Assembly: GCA_949825025.1 (NCBI GenBank)
Contig: OX463784.1
Span: forward strand, 20,330,761-20,394,760
From: Siphlonurus alternatus
Lineage: Eukaryota > Arthropoda > Insecta > Ephemeroptera > Siphlonuridae
Length of the DNA stretch: 64,000 nt
Reading direction: 5' to 3'
The number at the start of each line of letters is the position of its first letter. Position 1 is the first letter of the stretch. Made by a program: the position numbers and the translations under genes. Positions 38,741 through 53,819 of this stretch are shown piece after piece. The notes below the pieces were generated by a model. That model was not told where the DNA came from. It saw only the letters and a program-made list of their open reading frames with translations, and did not search any database.

Positions 38741-38853
38741 TTAAAATGTGCTTCAAAACGCTGTGACGTCAGAGTCATACAAATATTTTTACTCGAAATG
38801 GATAAAAGCGATACATGACTATGACGTCACAGCATTTTGAAAAATGCTTTTAA
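38741..38853. mobile_element. Short TTAA foldback carrying TGACGTCA in each arm
   Basis: The left arm, TTAAAATGTGCTTC then AAAACGCTGTGACGTCA, is mirrored on the right by TGACGTCACAGCATTTTG to CTT TTAA. Total 113 bp with no coding capacity. Confidence 0.75.
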
Positions 38854-41800
38854 GGGTGTTAGAGGATTAAGCAAATCTAAAAAAAAAAAAAAAAAAATTG
38901 GAAATAACTCGAAGTTGCAATACAAATATGCAATAAAAAAATGCTCATGCATGCCGGGTTAGTGCAATGTTGTTCATTGCATTAATTACTATATTAAATT
39001 CTTATACTGATCTTTGCATTCAAAAAATAGGCAAAAAGACAAAATATTATAATTCAGTACACAATTTCAATAAAATTAATGTAGTGAAAAAAAAAAAAAA
39101 AAAAAGGTTTAGCTTTATTTAGAAATTTAGCGACTCACATAAAAAAAAATCCATTATATATAATAATATGATGTAATATACAAATTAGCAATGATATTTT
39201 AGAATTCTGACTCATCACTTTTGCAATGATGTTAAGAGTTAATTTGTTTTACTATTACTATTTCAACATTTGTATAAAAAAAAAGTTTTGATAGAAAGAA
39301 TAAAATATTTTTTATATTTTTGTATTTTCAAAAGTTACCCATGACATCAATGATTTCTTATTTTTAAGGATTAAAATTGACATTTTTACTTATATTTCGT
39401 TAAATGTAAAGAAATATAAAAATTATTTACATTAAATAATGATTTATTCACAATATATCATCAAAACTCCCTTAACTTCATTACTATAAATGAAATTACT
39501 ATACTTTCCCTAAAAAAGATCTAAATTTCACTGAAAATTCATACAGTATGTAGTAACATTAAAATTTTGGTTAAGACATTCAAGTATATAAATATAGGGA
39601 ATGTTAAAGCCAAAAGGCATCACTAAGAAACACATTGGCTTTCTACTTAATGCCCTAGGCTACGATTTTCTAGACCATCTCTTACAAAACATGCAACACT
39701 TTTAGAAGCACTAACTTATTCAAATTCATTATATAAACCTTGATATTTCTATAAAGAGCATTACATAGCAAGTATCCATTATAAATGAATTAAAAAATAA
39801 TACTTAAAAAAACCTGATATATTTTCAAAAGGCTATTTTAATTTTGAATAAATTATAACTTTTTTTTTTTTTACTAAGTAATTACAGAAAAAATTAAGTA
39901 CTTGTAAGTAGGTCTTGATCATATTATACTAAAATTGTTCTATATTTTTAACCACAATTTTTGTAATAGCAATTTTCTCTTTTTTTTTTATATAAGTTGT
40001 CAAAATGAAAAGAAAAATAACAATTAAATATAATTATTATAAAAGTGAAATTAATATACAATTATATGATAATAAATTTTATTATTTTAATTTCCCATGC
40101 ATGATATTTAATTCTCTATACTTATGTTTATAGTTGTTAGAAATTATAACAAAAAAACAAGTCGTATTATATTTGCTGTAATAATTATACAGTATTTTTA
40201 ACATGAGGCAGTAATACAATGTAATTATTATTCTACTGTTTAGAGAAATCTATTCAAATATTTTTATCACGTTTAAACTCATTCTTTTTTTTTTTTAACA
40301 CATCCTAGACATAAAAATTGAGTCCATGATATTCAATAAAATATCATTTTTTTTTTTAAGAAATTTGTAAATTGTCCAGAGAAATTTTTTTAAGTAAAAA
40401 TATTTTAGTGCTTTTTTTTAACTTACATTGTATCATATGTTATTTTTATCTAAACAAGATATTTCAACAATAACGTATTCTTTATATAAGTCGTGGTAAT
40501 ATTAAAGTGCTGTATCATCACTTTTATAACATTTTCTCATAGGTATATGTAAAAAAAAAAAAATAAAAAAATGAGAAAGCGAAGATTGTAAAATGTTAAT
40601 GTTAAATTATATGAGGAATTATATTAGATAAGAAATCATAAATTGTATACAAATGTTTATAAACTTAATTAAAATATATTTAGAGATCATAGGACATTTA
40701 ATAAGGATATTGACATTTTAAAATTGTGTCACTGTACATTATCTTATATGGTTATCGTTATACAGTAAAATTTAGGTAAGGTACACTCGTCAACTTGGAA
40801 AATGTCTCTCTAAGAGGCAATACCGTTGATGTTTTAATAATTTGAAAATACATAAAAAGGCGAGATAAATTTTCAACGGCAAAAAGTGTACCTTATATTA
40901 TTCACTCAAACCATCGTAAATTATTTATATTTTAAAATAGAATAATCTTATTATCTGTAGAAGGTTTAATAGGTATAATATATATGGAATATTTAAAATG
41001 ATATGCTTAATCAACAAAATCAAGTTTTATAGATTTATACCAGAGCCTACTATGTCTATGATTTATACGTATATGGTATTTTATACATTTGTATGTAAAT
41101 ATTTATTTAGTAATGCATAACAGAACTTTTAAAACAATAGTATTTTCATTTTTTATTGTATTTATTTAATAAAATGTATCAAAAATGATGGTATTATATT
41201 CCTTAATGATATTTTATTAATTTCTAAAACAAGAGGGTTTTGAGAGCAAAGAAAAAAAAAATTTTTTGTACGATATAGAGCGAGTCACATACAAAATAAA
41301 TATACTTTAGAATGTCAACGAATATAAATAATGATACAACAAAAATATTCCATCTTACTTCTATTGTTCATTTTTACCCTTGAATTTTTTTATGACTTGT
41401 GACCCATAACTAATGCCAAAAAATGAATGAAGTACTTTTCAAGTTCAATTGTTTATGTGTTTTTTTTATTAAAATTTTTGAGAAACACTTTTTAACAATG
41501 GTTTGCTAGATACGTTAATATAAAAAAAAATGCACATAAGTGCAAAATGAGATCCTAGTTGTTGTATTTATACCATATATAGTTGCCTGTGAACATTAAG
41601 TTCTATATCACCGTTAGATTTTTTTTTTTTTTTTTTTGCAAATATAGCCTTTACTGGCATTGAGAATAAGGTCTACAATTGCTCAGTTTAGTCCGAGGTG
41701 ATGTTAGAGTCTTTAATTTCACAGAATTAAATACTTAAAAAATATATATAAAATTTTGTATCTGATTAATTTGTAATTTAACATCAAAGGTATAAAAAAG

Positions 41801-43442
41801 ATCTTCTGAAAAATACAATGGTATAAATCTTTATTATTTTCATAATCCAAGCCTAGTGAATTATTGCATAAATAATGATTGTTAAAGTTAATAAGATAGT
41901 ATAGTTTTCGAATACACTAGACTAACAATAAATTACCAATCGATAAAAATTTCGAGGGATTACGCACTGTGTTATTGATCAATATTATAATTATCTTATT
42001 TTGATTTTGTAATTTTATACATTCTATTGTTATTAGAATAGAAATTTGTAAGCTTGCAAAATACAATTTTCTTTTGATGTTTTCTTCTGTGTTTCTTTCC
42101 ACATTATAGTAAATAACACTGCGTCCTGATATTCAAATTTATTTTTCTCATGTATTTTTAGAAATACCTCGGCTCAGGTTCAGCCAGTGAAGTTCTTGGT
42201 TCCATGCAAACTGTCTATATACCAATGACATTACAAATATAATGAAAACCATATTAAATATTACATTTTTTGGGTAGTAAAGTTCATATCCTGCTGTTTT
42301 ATTTCTAAATTGCCCGTCTTCAATTTCCAATAAGAATTGTATTAATTAATAATAAGAAAAAAAAATTGAAATTTTATAAGTACACTTATTAATGAAAACT
42401 GGAAATTGACTGAAACCGACAATTTTAATATAGGAATTTTATGTATAATTATATTAAAATAAAGTGCTAAAATATCAATAATTAACATTTAAAATAAACA
42501 TATTTGAATCAATGTAAAATTCTTAAGTAATTTTTGATAAAAAAAAATGTCTCGCGATCCCCTATTGTTTTAACACGTACTAATTTTTCCCAGCATGCAA
42601 CATTCTTTGTGTTGTTGCTATCATGAACACGGGAAGTAGTGATTACAACTCTTTGTTATATTCAGGACATGAGAACATGATGTAAAAGACACGGGATATC
42701 TCCTTATTATACAACTCCCCAAGATACTTCCCATTAATTCATTCATTCATTCATTCATTACAACTGGAAAAACGTTTAGCTTTTTTGTAAGACGATATTA
42801 CGAACTTATCAAGCATATTAGTACATCCTATTCATTCATAATCATATTATATATATGGTATAATTATATCTTTATAAAAAATAATTCTTTAAAATTTTGG
42901 GTAATACGTACATCATCACAGTTGAATCTATTAGGTTAGCATAATATTATATATATTTATAATATAAAAAAAAACATGAAGAATATATTCTTCCGACACA
43001 TTTGTTTAAAAAAAATGTCTATAAAACTGATACTCATAATTTTCCTTTTAGAGTAACATTAATTTACTGCTAATTAATTTACTTATTTATGAATACAATG
43101 GGTAATTCATACATTAAAGTGTGCACATAAAGTACCAATAAGGAAAACTATCACCTTTCTGTATTCAAAAGTTGTTTTATATTTCTGAGAAACAGTGATA
43201 CATACATTAAGAATCACGTAGTAAATTCGTATAAGTGGTATAAAAAGTGCTATTTATTACATAAAAAAGTATGCAGTTAAACTCTTTTGGTAAAGAATTA
43301 TACATTATTTTTCTTATGAATTATCGTCAAACCATGCAAATTTGGTGATAAAAAGATTATAATTTCATTCTATACATTTTTTTTTACTGTCTTATTATGA
43401 TGGATATAAATAAGCCTTTTTTCTGTTACATTATCAACAAAG

Positions 43443-43477
<35 letters not shown>

Positions 43478-46400
43478 AAGGCAGGCAACAACGTACTACT
43501 ATATATAGAACAAAATCATGACAAGCTAATAAAAATCATCTTTATAATATTGAATTTTTTTTTTTAATAAAGTGAATATTAACACCTATAATATTATAAT
43601 TTACAGCAATATACTATCACCACGTGTATAATAATAAGTACTCGTATACTAGTAGTTTAAAAAGTATAGAGGTGAAAGTACAGTTTGTTCCATAAGATCT
43701 GGGTCAGTCTGTTGGGCTGCTTGCCTGATGCCTTATAGCAGTCGACTGCCAACCTGGTCTGTATGACCTGAATGTCAGCTTTGCCATGCTACCTTTAAGG
43801 TTTAAATATACAGGTAACATGTACGTGTACTTTTAATAATACATATCATTCATGTAATAAATTATTAACACAATGATTTAATCTACCAGCTGTTTAATAA
43901 AGTTTGCGGTAAGATTTATTTCAATTTTCCAAGTTTCATACCTAACTATGGTTTCTTTAATTAATATAGTGGTTAGTGAAACACATGGTTATATTCATTT
44001 GTGAATTGCATCCATAAGGGTATAGTCCCTAATGAGCTACTACATATAACAGCTGGAACAGTAAGTGATTTTTATTTAGGAAATATTTATGGGCTATAAA
44101 TGCATACTTGGTCAATAGACCTAATTAAGTCAATAAATTCAATTCACCTGTGTGTGATATGAAGTAAATTATATACGTTATTTTTTATTATTTTTTTTTA
44201 TTTGCTCTGTTTTAATATTTTTGATATGCACTGTACATAACTTTTATTATACTATTTTTTAATTACGATCTTATTATTTTTTATACATCTTATATTGTCG
44301 AATTTATTATATTTGGTGCATTGGTTCTGCAACTGTTGCTGAATAAATAATAATTTTAATTACTATTTTTCTTTTTTAGCAATATATTGAAAAAAACCTA
44401 TAGTAAAATTAAAAAAAAATGTAATAGATTTGTTAGAAATATGACAAAAAAATATGATAATTATATCACAAACTTATTTTGTCGTCTAATCTCGCTAATG
44501 GTTTGTTTTCATGGCTCATAAATAAGTTCTTTAGACCTTTAGTGATGATTAGATTATACAGAGGACTTTTTTCTTCGTCAAATCATTTAAAACATGATAT
44601 TAAATTCATGTATCGCTTCCCAAAGTGGGCAATGTGGTGATTCTTTCAATATTGTATATATTTTTTTGTATTGTCATGACAAAATTATGTTGGAAGATTA
44701 AAAGAAGATAAAATGATTCTCTACTTAGAAAAAAAATAGTCAAAAATCATTTTACGTGGTTAGTAAGTATACAGTTATTGCAAGAAAAATTAATGACATT
44801 GAAAAAAATGACTTTTAAAATAATTGGAATGGTAAAAAAAAATGACTTAACCTTAAACTCCAACGAATTGTATAAAAGCGGTTTTGTACCGTTTGTATAT
44901 TATGTAGGTAATATGTCATTGTATGTATGAAGTCATAAACTATAGTACTGATGGCATGAAGCATTGAGTCATACAGCAAGGATAATTGTATATATTTGTA
45001 TGAAACGAATACAAATTAGATTATTATATTTAATTGACTAAAAATTAGCTCTTTTTTTGCATGCTAATTATTTATTTTAATTTTTGACAAAGTGTTGTAA
45101 TAAGTGTTGGCCAAATTTCGCTAATTATGTTAAATGTAACATATTTTACCGTAATGTAGGCCTGTATTTTTCCGTAAGTGAAAACCACAAAAAGTTCAAT
45201 AGCATTGAAAAATATGTATTATTTTTGTAACCACTTTGTTAAGTTAAATAGTAATTGCATTTACCTAAAAAAAAAAGGTAAATTAAAAATAACAATTTCA
45301 AAATGTGAAAATTTATGTACATGAAAATTGTATTTAATTTTAAATTAAGATTATAATTTTTTTGACATTAAAAATTATTAATTTAACTGTGTACAAATAT
45401 ATTACGTAATACTGCTGAAAAAATTGTCGTAATAATATTATATAAAAAAAAAATAAAAATATGACACTGCTAAAACTGTAAAATAAAATGAAGTAATTAT
45501 AGTAAAAAAATACCATATCAGGATAACAATTTGAATAATTTAAACCATGATTTTGTCATAATAAATAGTGACATTGCATGTAACAAAAATTTTGAACCGT
45601 TAAAGTACCATAGTTATTATCATTGCTATTTACACTTATATATATAAAATTACAGGTAGTGTAATAAACAATTTAAAACATTATGAGCTTATGTTACACA
45701 AAACAGCTGTTAATTATTAAGAGAAAGCATAATATTTTAACTGATTTAAATCAGATCATTAATAATGTTCTTGATTAGTAAAAGTGAATTTGACTACTGG
45801 TTATTATGTTGTAATATATTTTTGTAAATTTACAACAATATTATGTATTTTATTATAGCAAAAAAAAAAATATCTATATGTAAATACATTTCACGGATAG
45901 TTAACTTATATGTTTATTATCATTATTATTGTTGTTTTGATATAAAAAAAGGTTATACGGTATAACTGTTTACATTATTTTTTATTATACTGTTTTATAT
46001 AACCGCTGTTTTAACTTTTGTAGTATACTTTATATAATGCAAGATAAGGTATCAATATTAAAAATCTTTTTAAAAAATAACAGGTAATGTTTAGCTTTAG
46101 GATATCAGTATAAACTATCAGTTATATCATTTTTTTTTTATTAAAAAGAACTTGAAAAATTATGATCTTGACCAAGAAAAAAAAAAAAGAACATATATAT
46201 CATTAAATTTAGTGAAAATATATTTTAAAGCTCTAATAATTTGGCTTTTTCTAAAAAAAAACACAAAACAAAACAAAACAAGCATAGATTTCGGCATAAG
46301 AAATAGTATTTAAATTAGTGCTCACTTCAATACTGGAATTTGATATTGACTTAAATACTAAAAATATCAAGGATGCATGATATTCTAAATTCTTTTTAAC

Positions 46401-48014
46401 GATTAATCTCAGTTACTTCGGAATCAAAGGATATTTCCCTGCAAACGAATCGAATGAAATAAATTTTAAAAAATCGAGAATGTTCTAAAACTTAATCGCT
46501 TATGCATGGGTTGAGCAAATTCAGTCTTGCAGTTTTCTTACAACAGCTCCATTTCCGGTTTCCGTCCATAAGGCCAATGTTAAACTTCTACCTCAGTTTT
46601 CACAAAACTGATAAGACAGATTCGCTTCAAAATTTGTATGCCACCTATTTATGGTGAGTTCTAAGTCCCCTGCAAGTCTTGTTGCATTCAGGCGGTACGA
46701 TTGCGAGATATCAACCTACTGAGATTCATCCTTAAAAAACTATTACGAATGTGATTTAAACAAGAATTTGACAGAATTAGCAGAGCGAAGTAATGTTAGT
46801 TTATATTACATACGTGTATTTCTACGGTCTACAGATTTTTGCGTGTTTATTTGAAATTGGACCACCATGGAAGACCAAGGGCCGTGTAAAAATCTCACTC
46901 TAATGCAAAAATGTTTTTAAATTTAGAGCGGATGTCTTTTACTATTTAGATTATAATAAATGTTAGTTTTGTAATGTTAGATGTTACTAGGCGGAAAATT
47001 TAATCTAAGTGCATGTTTATATACTACGAAAATAACAGTAATTTAATTATACTTGTATTTAAAAGAGGAAAAATATATATAAGGAACCATGAAATTACGT
47101 GGTAAAAAAATTTAAAATGCACGAGTAAGTACATTTTTTTTTCTTGGAAGATGCAAATAGTACTGTGAGTTATATTTTTTTTAAAAAAACGATGTAAAGT
47201 TATAGTGAAATCCTGGAATTGCAATATTTTGTGGCTCTCTAAATCACCATCTGTTCGCAGGATTAATTTGTTTTTTTTTACAAGTATGATAAAAAGGTAC
47301 CTACAACAATAATTTTTGAAACTCTTCCTTCAGCCCATTATTTAAAGTATATTTGAATTTCTTTCAGTTTTAATATTTATATTACATAGAATTTTACGAT
47401 TTTCTAAAAATAAATGAGCATCCTTCTAATAATCATTATCTTTGCTAGAAAAAAAAATATTGTGACGTATTCTATTACGCAATATATAAAACGGAACTTC
47501 TGGAATTTTCAGTGACTATAAATTTAGAGGAAATTTATTTTAATATATATTATATCCTAAACTAACATCACATTTAGTAAAAACTGTATTTAAATTATTT
47601 ACAGTAATTATAAAAATACGCCAAACATCATAAAAAAAAAAATACCGGGAAAGTTCAATGCCTGCAATTTTTTTTTCATTCATTGCAATAATACCTTCGC
47701 ATTATTACGCTGTATAAATATCATATTATACAATAAATAATTAAAAATTACACTATAAAATATTAATAATAACACTTACCTAAGTATCATGGTAAAAAAA
47801 ATTGTTACTAATAACTTTGGCACAAAAAAGACACTTAAAAAAGTTATACACTTATTATTATTTATTTTTTTAATCAAACACAATACTGTTATAATATTAA
47901 TATGATCTCAGCAGGTTTTTGTAGAGAGACTACGATGTACACGTTAGGTCTTGCAGATATGAACTGAGAGCTACTGCTTAGTATCCTAGTGCTACCTTGA
48001 CTGGGCTACTTTAC

Positions 48015-48034
48015 CTCTGACTACCAGCTTTCAT
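48015..48034 (-). CDS. Candidate initiator exon of the peroxidase
   Basis: On the minus strand ATG at 48034-48032 opens MKAGSQ plus two bases (AG), followed by donor GTAAAG. Joined to the exon at 24043, which needs exactly two leading bases, this gives [20 protein letters not shown] and then CTVA|LQQ. That is a positively charged n-region, a hydrophobic core and a cleavage site. It lies in a GC-richer patch with a possible TATA box 81 nt upstream. The match of phase, donor and protein sense is good, but a 20-nt exon found by eye can arise by chance. Transcript evidence is absent. Confidence 0.5.
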
Positions 48035-48114
48035 TTTACCCTATATCCACAACGTTACTTCTGTATAGAGAGACGACGGAGAGAGGGAAAAGGTTTTTTT
48101 TTTTTTCTTTTCTT

Positions 48115-48123
48115 TATATTATA
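48115..48123 (-). promoter_or_regulatory. Possible TATA box upstream of the candidate first exon
   Basis: The minus strand reads TATAATATA within GGTTTATAATATAAAG. It is about 80 nt before the candidate ATG, which would leave a 5' UTR of roughly 50 nt. No clear initiator is visible, and such strings are common here. Confidence 0.25.
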
Positions 48124-49904
48124 AACCGCGCCTGTGTATATTATATGCATATGGAATTTTTTGATAGAGTAATAGTTGTATGTTATAATATAAAATAATA
48201 GAGAAACTTTATGTAAATTTAATAAAAATATAAGTATGTATTTAAATTAAATAACATTAAAATCATTTCCTGATGTAATTTTTATCATTTTTAAAATTGT
48301 TATCAATCTATTTACATACCAGCTTATGAAGGTATTATGCATATTTAATTCAAGCAAACACATGTATAAACTATGTTACAAATGAAGAATAGAATTAAAA
48401 ATCTTTTTTTAATATTTCATATTTTTGAGAGTAAATCCATTATTTAAAAATAAAATACACTTCCTTTTTGCAATTAAAATCCTATTTATTTAAAAACGGC
48501 TACATAACCAAGGCTCTAAATACAATAAGTTAACATTGTACTAAAAGAACATAATTTTTAAATGTAATTAAATATTATGTAAATTAAATTTACAAAAAGT
48601 AAAGTAATATATTTACAATTAAATGTATTCGAGTGCGAAAATAAAAATATATTTTTATTATTTCTAAATCAATGTAAGTTATCAACAAAATTCCGTACAA
48701 ATGAAAAATTTTACTAGACCCAACTTATTGAGGCTCCTTTAAATACAGGCATATTTACAAAAGTAACAATATTTGTACAATTGACAGATGCTACAATTAC
48801 TTTTTCAACTCTGAATTCATCTTTAAAATTAATAGTTATCGCGATCCATGAAATCTCCGGACAATCAGACAGAATTCTAATTCAGCATTTTATTTTCTCT
48901 CCGAACAAGAACTTCAACCAAAATTAATTCTCAAAACGAAACATTAAAACAAAAATAACTTATTAAAATAAACTTTAATGGACGTAGGTAAGAATAGGGA
49001 GTTTTGGTGACAGTTGATAATTAAAAATTTAATGAGATTCACTTTTGAGTTTTGTTTGAATAATTATTAACTACAAAACTAAGAAAACAAATCAAGAATA
49101 TTTCATCAATTAAATATTACATTCAAATAATATTTCAATCTACAGGTATTTACAAATTCAATACAGAAAAAATTACACCATTGACAAGAGTTCAGACAAA
49201 TGCTTCGCAGACATTTTTTTTGTTTGAAATGTAATGTTCATCTTATTTTTTGTATTTATTTATAACATTTACATTTACCTGTAATAAATACAAAAAAAAA
49301 ATTAAAAGTAAAGAAAATTGAACAATTAAAACAATTATATTCAATATTCATTAATTTTTTTACAATAAATTTTAAATTTAAAAAATGAAAAAAAAATAAA
49401 ATAAATTTAAAATACAATTTTACTATTTTGACAGATTTTTATTTATTTTACTAATCAGTTTGTACGTTCACTGAACTATGAAGTATAACATAACTATATA
49501 TTATTATTACATAATAAAGTGCATAAAACCTTGGCGATGCATGTGAGAGGAGGATACCAGACAGAACGTAATGCAGTAGTAACGTCTGTTCATCATATCA
49601 TCACAGCCATAGTCCTACACTATAAGATGGTAATATGGACCTTATGACATGCCGTTACTTACATTGACAGATTTGCACGCACAACTCAAAGCGCACGCTC
49701 TGGTGATTTAACAGAGCGGAACTTGAGAGCAAAAGTGAGAGATTAACATCAGCTGATTTCATAGTCAAAGTCACGTCAAACATTCGTGACGTCATAATGC
49801 TAGAACTTGGATCGTTTCTATTGTAATTTCCATAACAGAATTCAAATTTGAATAAATTGGGTTATAAAGTTGTGGACAAAGTAAAGTATAAAGTATGAAC
49901 TTTT

Positions 49905-50115
49905 GCCTTACTTGCTACAGCTGCAGCTCCAATAGAAAAAGATATTCAGATTTCCAATTTGAGTAAAGTGAGAAGGAGTCTATCAATGAAAATTTTTTTG
50001 GATCACCACGCCTCCATAAACTGCGTGGAACTCCTACAAATAAATTTGGAGTGACATTCGTGGTATCCAGAGGTGTCTATCTAAAAGCCTTGATGTCCCC
50101 ACAAAATTGCATTTC
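49905..50115. repeat. Dispersed repeat, copy 2
   Basis: The partner of 21100-21290. Blocks in the same order include GCAGCTCCAATAGA, GGAGTCTATCAATG, CGCCTCCATAAACTG and ACATTCGTGGTATCC. Confidence 0.65.
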
Positions 50116-50277
50116 TAACAAATTTCAGCTCCTTTTAAAGGTGCAGTGATGGCAAAATTTCAAATCAACTACATTTTCCGAAACACTATCTACATGTCCA
50201 TTATGTCATTTAACTGAAACATGCACTTACGACTTCATCGGGGAAAATGCGAACTAAAGTTTTATTTAATAGAGGAT

Positions 50278-50417
50278 ATAAAGCCCGTATTACACCATAC
50301 AATTTTTCCTTGCAAGAAAATTTCATCTCCATACAAACAAATGGAGTACAAAATTTTTATGAAAGAAAAAATTATAAGCAATAATTAGAAAAATTATATC
50401 GTGTAATCCCGGCTTAA
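50278..50417. mobile_element. TTAA foldback, CCGGTATTACACG family copy 2 (shortened)
   Basis: The left end AAGCCCGTATTACACCATAC lacks part of the arm seen in the other copies, and the right end is GTGTAATCCCGGC then TTAA. The centre CATCTCCATACAAACAAATG is rearranged relative to the others. Confidence 0.8.
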
Positions 50418-50989
50418 CCAGCTAATATTGTACGCATGGTCTATGATTTTCTTTGTCGTAGTGTAAAATATATTGTTATCTTCTCTTGTCTAAACGAAAG
50501 TTACAATTTTTAAAATATATATATTTATTTCTTATGGTGATTATAGGTATGTTACAAAACAAATAATCTTCTACTGTTAGGGAGTCAATAAATATATGAA
50601 AAATTTAATACTCAATAATTTAATTTAATATTTTACAGTACGGGTAGACTGTACATAATGCATCAAAAAAGATCATCTTTTATAAACGTATGCAGTCAAA
50701 ATTCAGTGCTCATGCAGGAAGCATAAGATTAAAGTGAATTAATTGAATCAAATTAAATTCGTCAACCAATTCCATGGAAAAAATATCCCATGTTATGCTT
50801 TTCTAAAAACTAACAACTAATTTATTCATTACGTACAATATATTTTATAATTATATTTCATAAAATAAAGTTCATGCATTACAATTTCTGCCAAATTGAA
50901 TTATATAAATATATGGTTGTATTGTATTACCATTATTATATTTTACATTATTAATTGGCGTAGAATCCTTAGCTAAACTCCATAGCATA

Positions 50990-51094
<105 letters not shown>

Positions 51095-51542
51095 AGATTC
51101 TCAATTCTGAAGATATATATATAATATAGAGGGAATTATAAATAATAATAAAGGTCTTATTATATATAGAATTAAATTCCATACTAACGTCTAATGTTTC
51201 ATTTCACACTTGACTAAATTACATGTTATATTTATTATAGCTAGATAAGTTGACTTACAATATAATATAGTACTAATTAATTTATAAGGCGTCACATTAA
51301 GGGCACGTGTATAGCCCGTATAATATAACGTGTGTAAATTACTCGGTTTGGTGAACATAAGCACGAACCGTGACCATTTTAGCACATCAATAAACATGAC
51401 AAGATGTTGAGAATTTGCTCAATGTCTCCAATATGTGGAACACCTAGAGCAGTCAACTGTGTAAATTGTTGGTATTGTTTCTGTATACATAATATCTGGT
51501 CAGGGGTAAGGAAAGGCACAATTTTACTTTACAATCCGAGTC

Positions 51543-51545
51543 GAA

Positions 51546-51624
<79 letters not shown>

Positions 51625-51625
51625 G

Positions 51626-51680
<55 letters not shown>
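51543..51680. repeat. (AAAT)n microsatellite
   Basis: About 138 bp of AAAT with one AAGT interruption near 51622. The preceding sequence (about 51430-51540) may be the 3' end of a retroposon, since the LINE at 21945-23490 ends in the same tetranucleotide. Confidence 0.95.
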
Positions 51681-51681
<1 letters not shown>

Positions 51682-52576
51682 ATCGTGTTATTCATTGTAA
51701 TAATATAAAATGTTAATTATTTTTAAATCATAAAGAATTTTAATAAAATTAGTAATATTTTAAATTTTATTTAAATATATTTTAATATTTAATAATGTTT
51801 TGAATAAATGTAAAAATATTGCTTGCTGAATTTTAATAATTTTTGTGTATTGAATATTAAAAAATTAATAATTATGTATAATTTATTTTACACAATATCA
51901 ATTAGAACATTATTGTATATATTGAGCTGGTTCTTGGTTGCGAAGTGGCACTCAACAATATGAATTAATATACAGTACATGTAATGTGGTGTTAAAGGAT
52001 AATTTTATTAATCTAAATATTTTATAAAAATTCTGAATTTGCAAATGAATTTTAATTTTAAAATAGAAGCAAAGCAATAAAAATCAAATAAAACCGAACA
52101 GCATGTTTTTTAACCTTTCTTGTGAATAGTAAATATTTCTATAAAAATTACAGATGTGTGCTTGTCTATACTGTATTTTTTTTTTTCGATTTTTAATCCA
52201 ATTTCTTGAAATTGTAAAATAGGGTTCATATTTATTACAAAATATTTTAAGAATTCCCCAGTTGAATACATTGTTGAATTACAAACAAAACTATCACAAT
52301 AACTATGTGGTCCCAATATTGTAGTATACTTGAAATAAGAATACTTAACACAAGGCCACAGCCTTTCTTACCTCGTCAACTAACCTTACCCCTCTCATCC
52401 TAACTCGAGCAATCGAGAGTGTATGGACTTCGATGAATCCTGGCAGCCTTCGGTACACAGATTTTACTCCTTGAGAAGATTAGCTCCATGCACATTTGGG
52501 AAAGTAACTAAAAAATGCATTTGAAATAAAATTAAAATTCAAAATCACATGTATACTGGTGTCAATAAATTTTATT

Positions 52577-52766
<190 letters not shown>

Positions 52767-53170
52767 TTCATCAATTTTGCTTCAACGAAGTCCTAGTATA
52801 CGGTATTGGGCACTATTAAGTGACTGAATTTAACCTCTCCATATGGAATAAATATACCTTTTGATAGGTGTCTTTAATTTAATATACATTGTATTATAAA
52901 TATGAATGATTTTCCTTGCAATTTATTTTAATACTATAATTTCAATGTATATAAAATAAAGTTTCTAAAAAGATATTTCTTCAATTACAAGTAAAAGCGT
53001 TGACTATACAACAGAATTGTGGTAATAAAAGCACCTGGCTTGGTATCGAAGAAGAGTGCATGATCGCCCCGTTCGAGTAAAAGCGGGTCACCAAAGAAGC
53101 TGCTTGCTAGTCGAGAGGACTGGGTCACTGGATGAGACTTAACCGGAAGTTTTCAGAGCATCTTCCCATT

Positions 53171-53400
53171 ATACTGGAGTCCACCTAGAGATTTGTTACG
53201 TCACAATAATTTTATATTTAGAGATTTTGCTGATATACTGGAGTTCACTTCAGATTTGAGTGACGTTACAATAATTTTATATTTAGAGATTTTGCTGATA
53301 TACTGGAGTCCACCTAGAGATTGTGTGATGTCACAATAATTATATATTTAGAGATTTTGCTGATATACTGGAGTTCATGGAGATTTGTGTGACGTCATGA
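53171..53400. repeat. Tandem array 1, 64-65 bp period
   Basis: Units starting ATACTGGAGT lie at 53171, 53235, 53300 and 53365. Each includes a CACAATAATTTTATATTTAG-type block and GATTTTGCTGAT, and a TGACGTCA-like motif that is exact in the last unit (53390-53397). Unit-to-unit differences are few. Confidence 0.9.
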
Positions 53401-53819
53401 TAATCACGGTGCATCTCAATATTATGGAGTCCACTGGAAATGAAATATTTAGGTAAAATATTAAATTTTCTACCATGGTGGCTTATGGAGGAAAAATCTC
53501 ACCGAGGAACAATTATTAGCACTTTATACGGGAGTCTATTGAACCTATATAGGATTTTGAGTGAATTCAAAGCACTCATAGAGCCATAGAGCATCTTTCT
53601 ATTACACTAAAGAGTCTACCGAGGGGTTCATGTGATGGTACACAGTGCATTGATTGGTTCTCGATAAAACAACAAAGTCAAGCAATATCGAGCGGAGCGT
53701 AGTTATAGTACTTCAATGGGTGACCATTTCAATTCAAAATTACGTTGCTTTATTCTTGCAGTAAATTCATCTTGCTTTAAACCCAGTGCAATGATGCCCT
53801 TGTGTGCGGATCTCCAGGC

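Larger units (their letters stand above)
24044..48014 (-). other. Probable 24-kb first intron of the peroxidase gene
   Basis: No convincing exon on either strand. If the initiator exon is at 48015-48034, all of this is intron. It holds many foldbacks (listed separately), short microsatellites (for example TA near 29020 and 43450) and much unclassified A/T-rich DNA. GC-richer patches near 25780-26160, 29900-30700, 33480-33560, 43690-43810 and 46500-46760 have no recognisable frame. Confidence 0.5.

Noticed and set aside
40775..40905. Possible short foldback with AAGGTACACT ends
   Set aside because: Only the outer 10 bases pair well; too weak to list.
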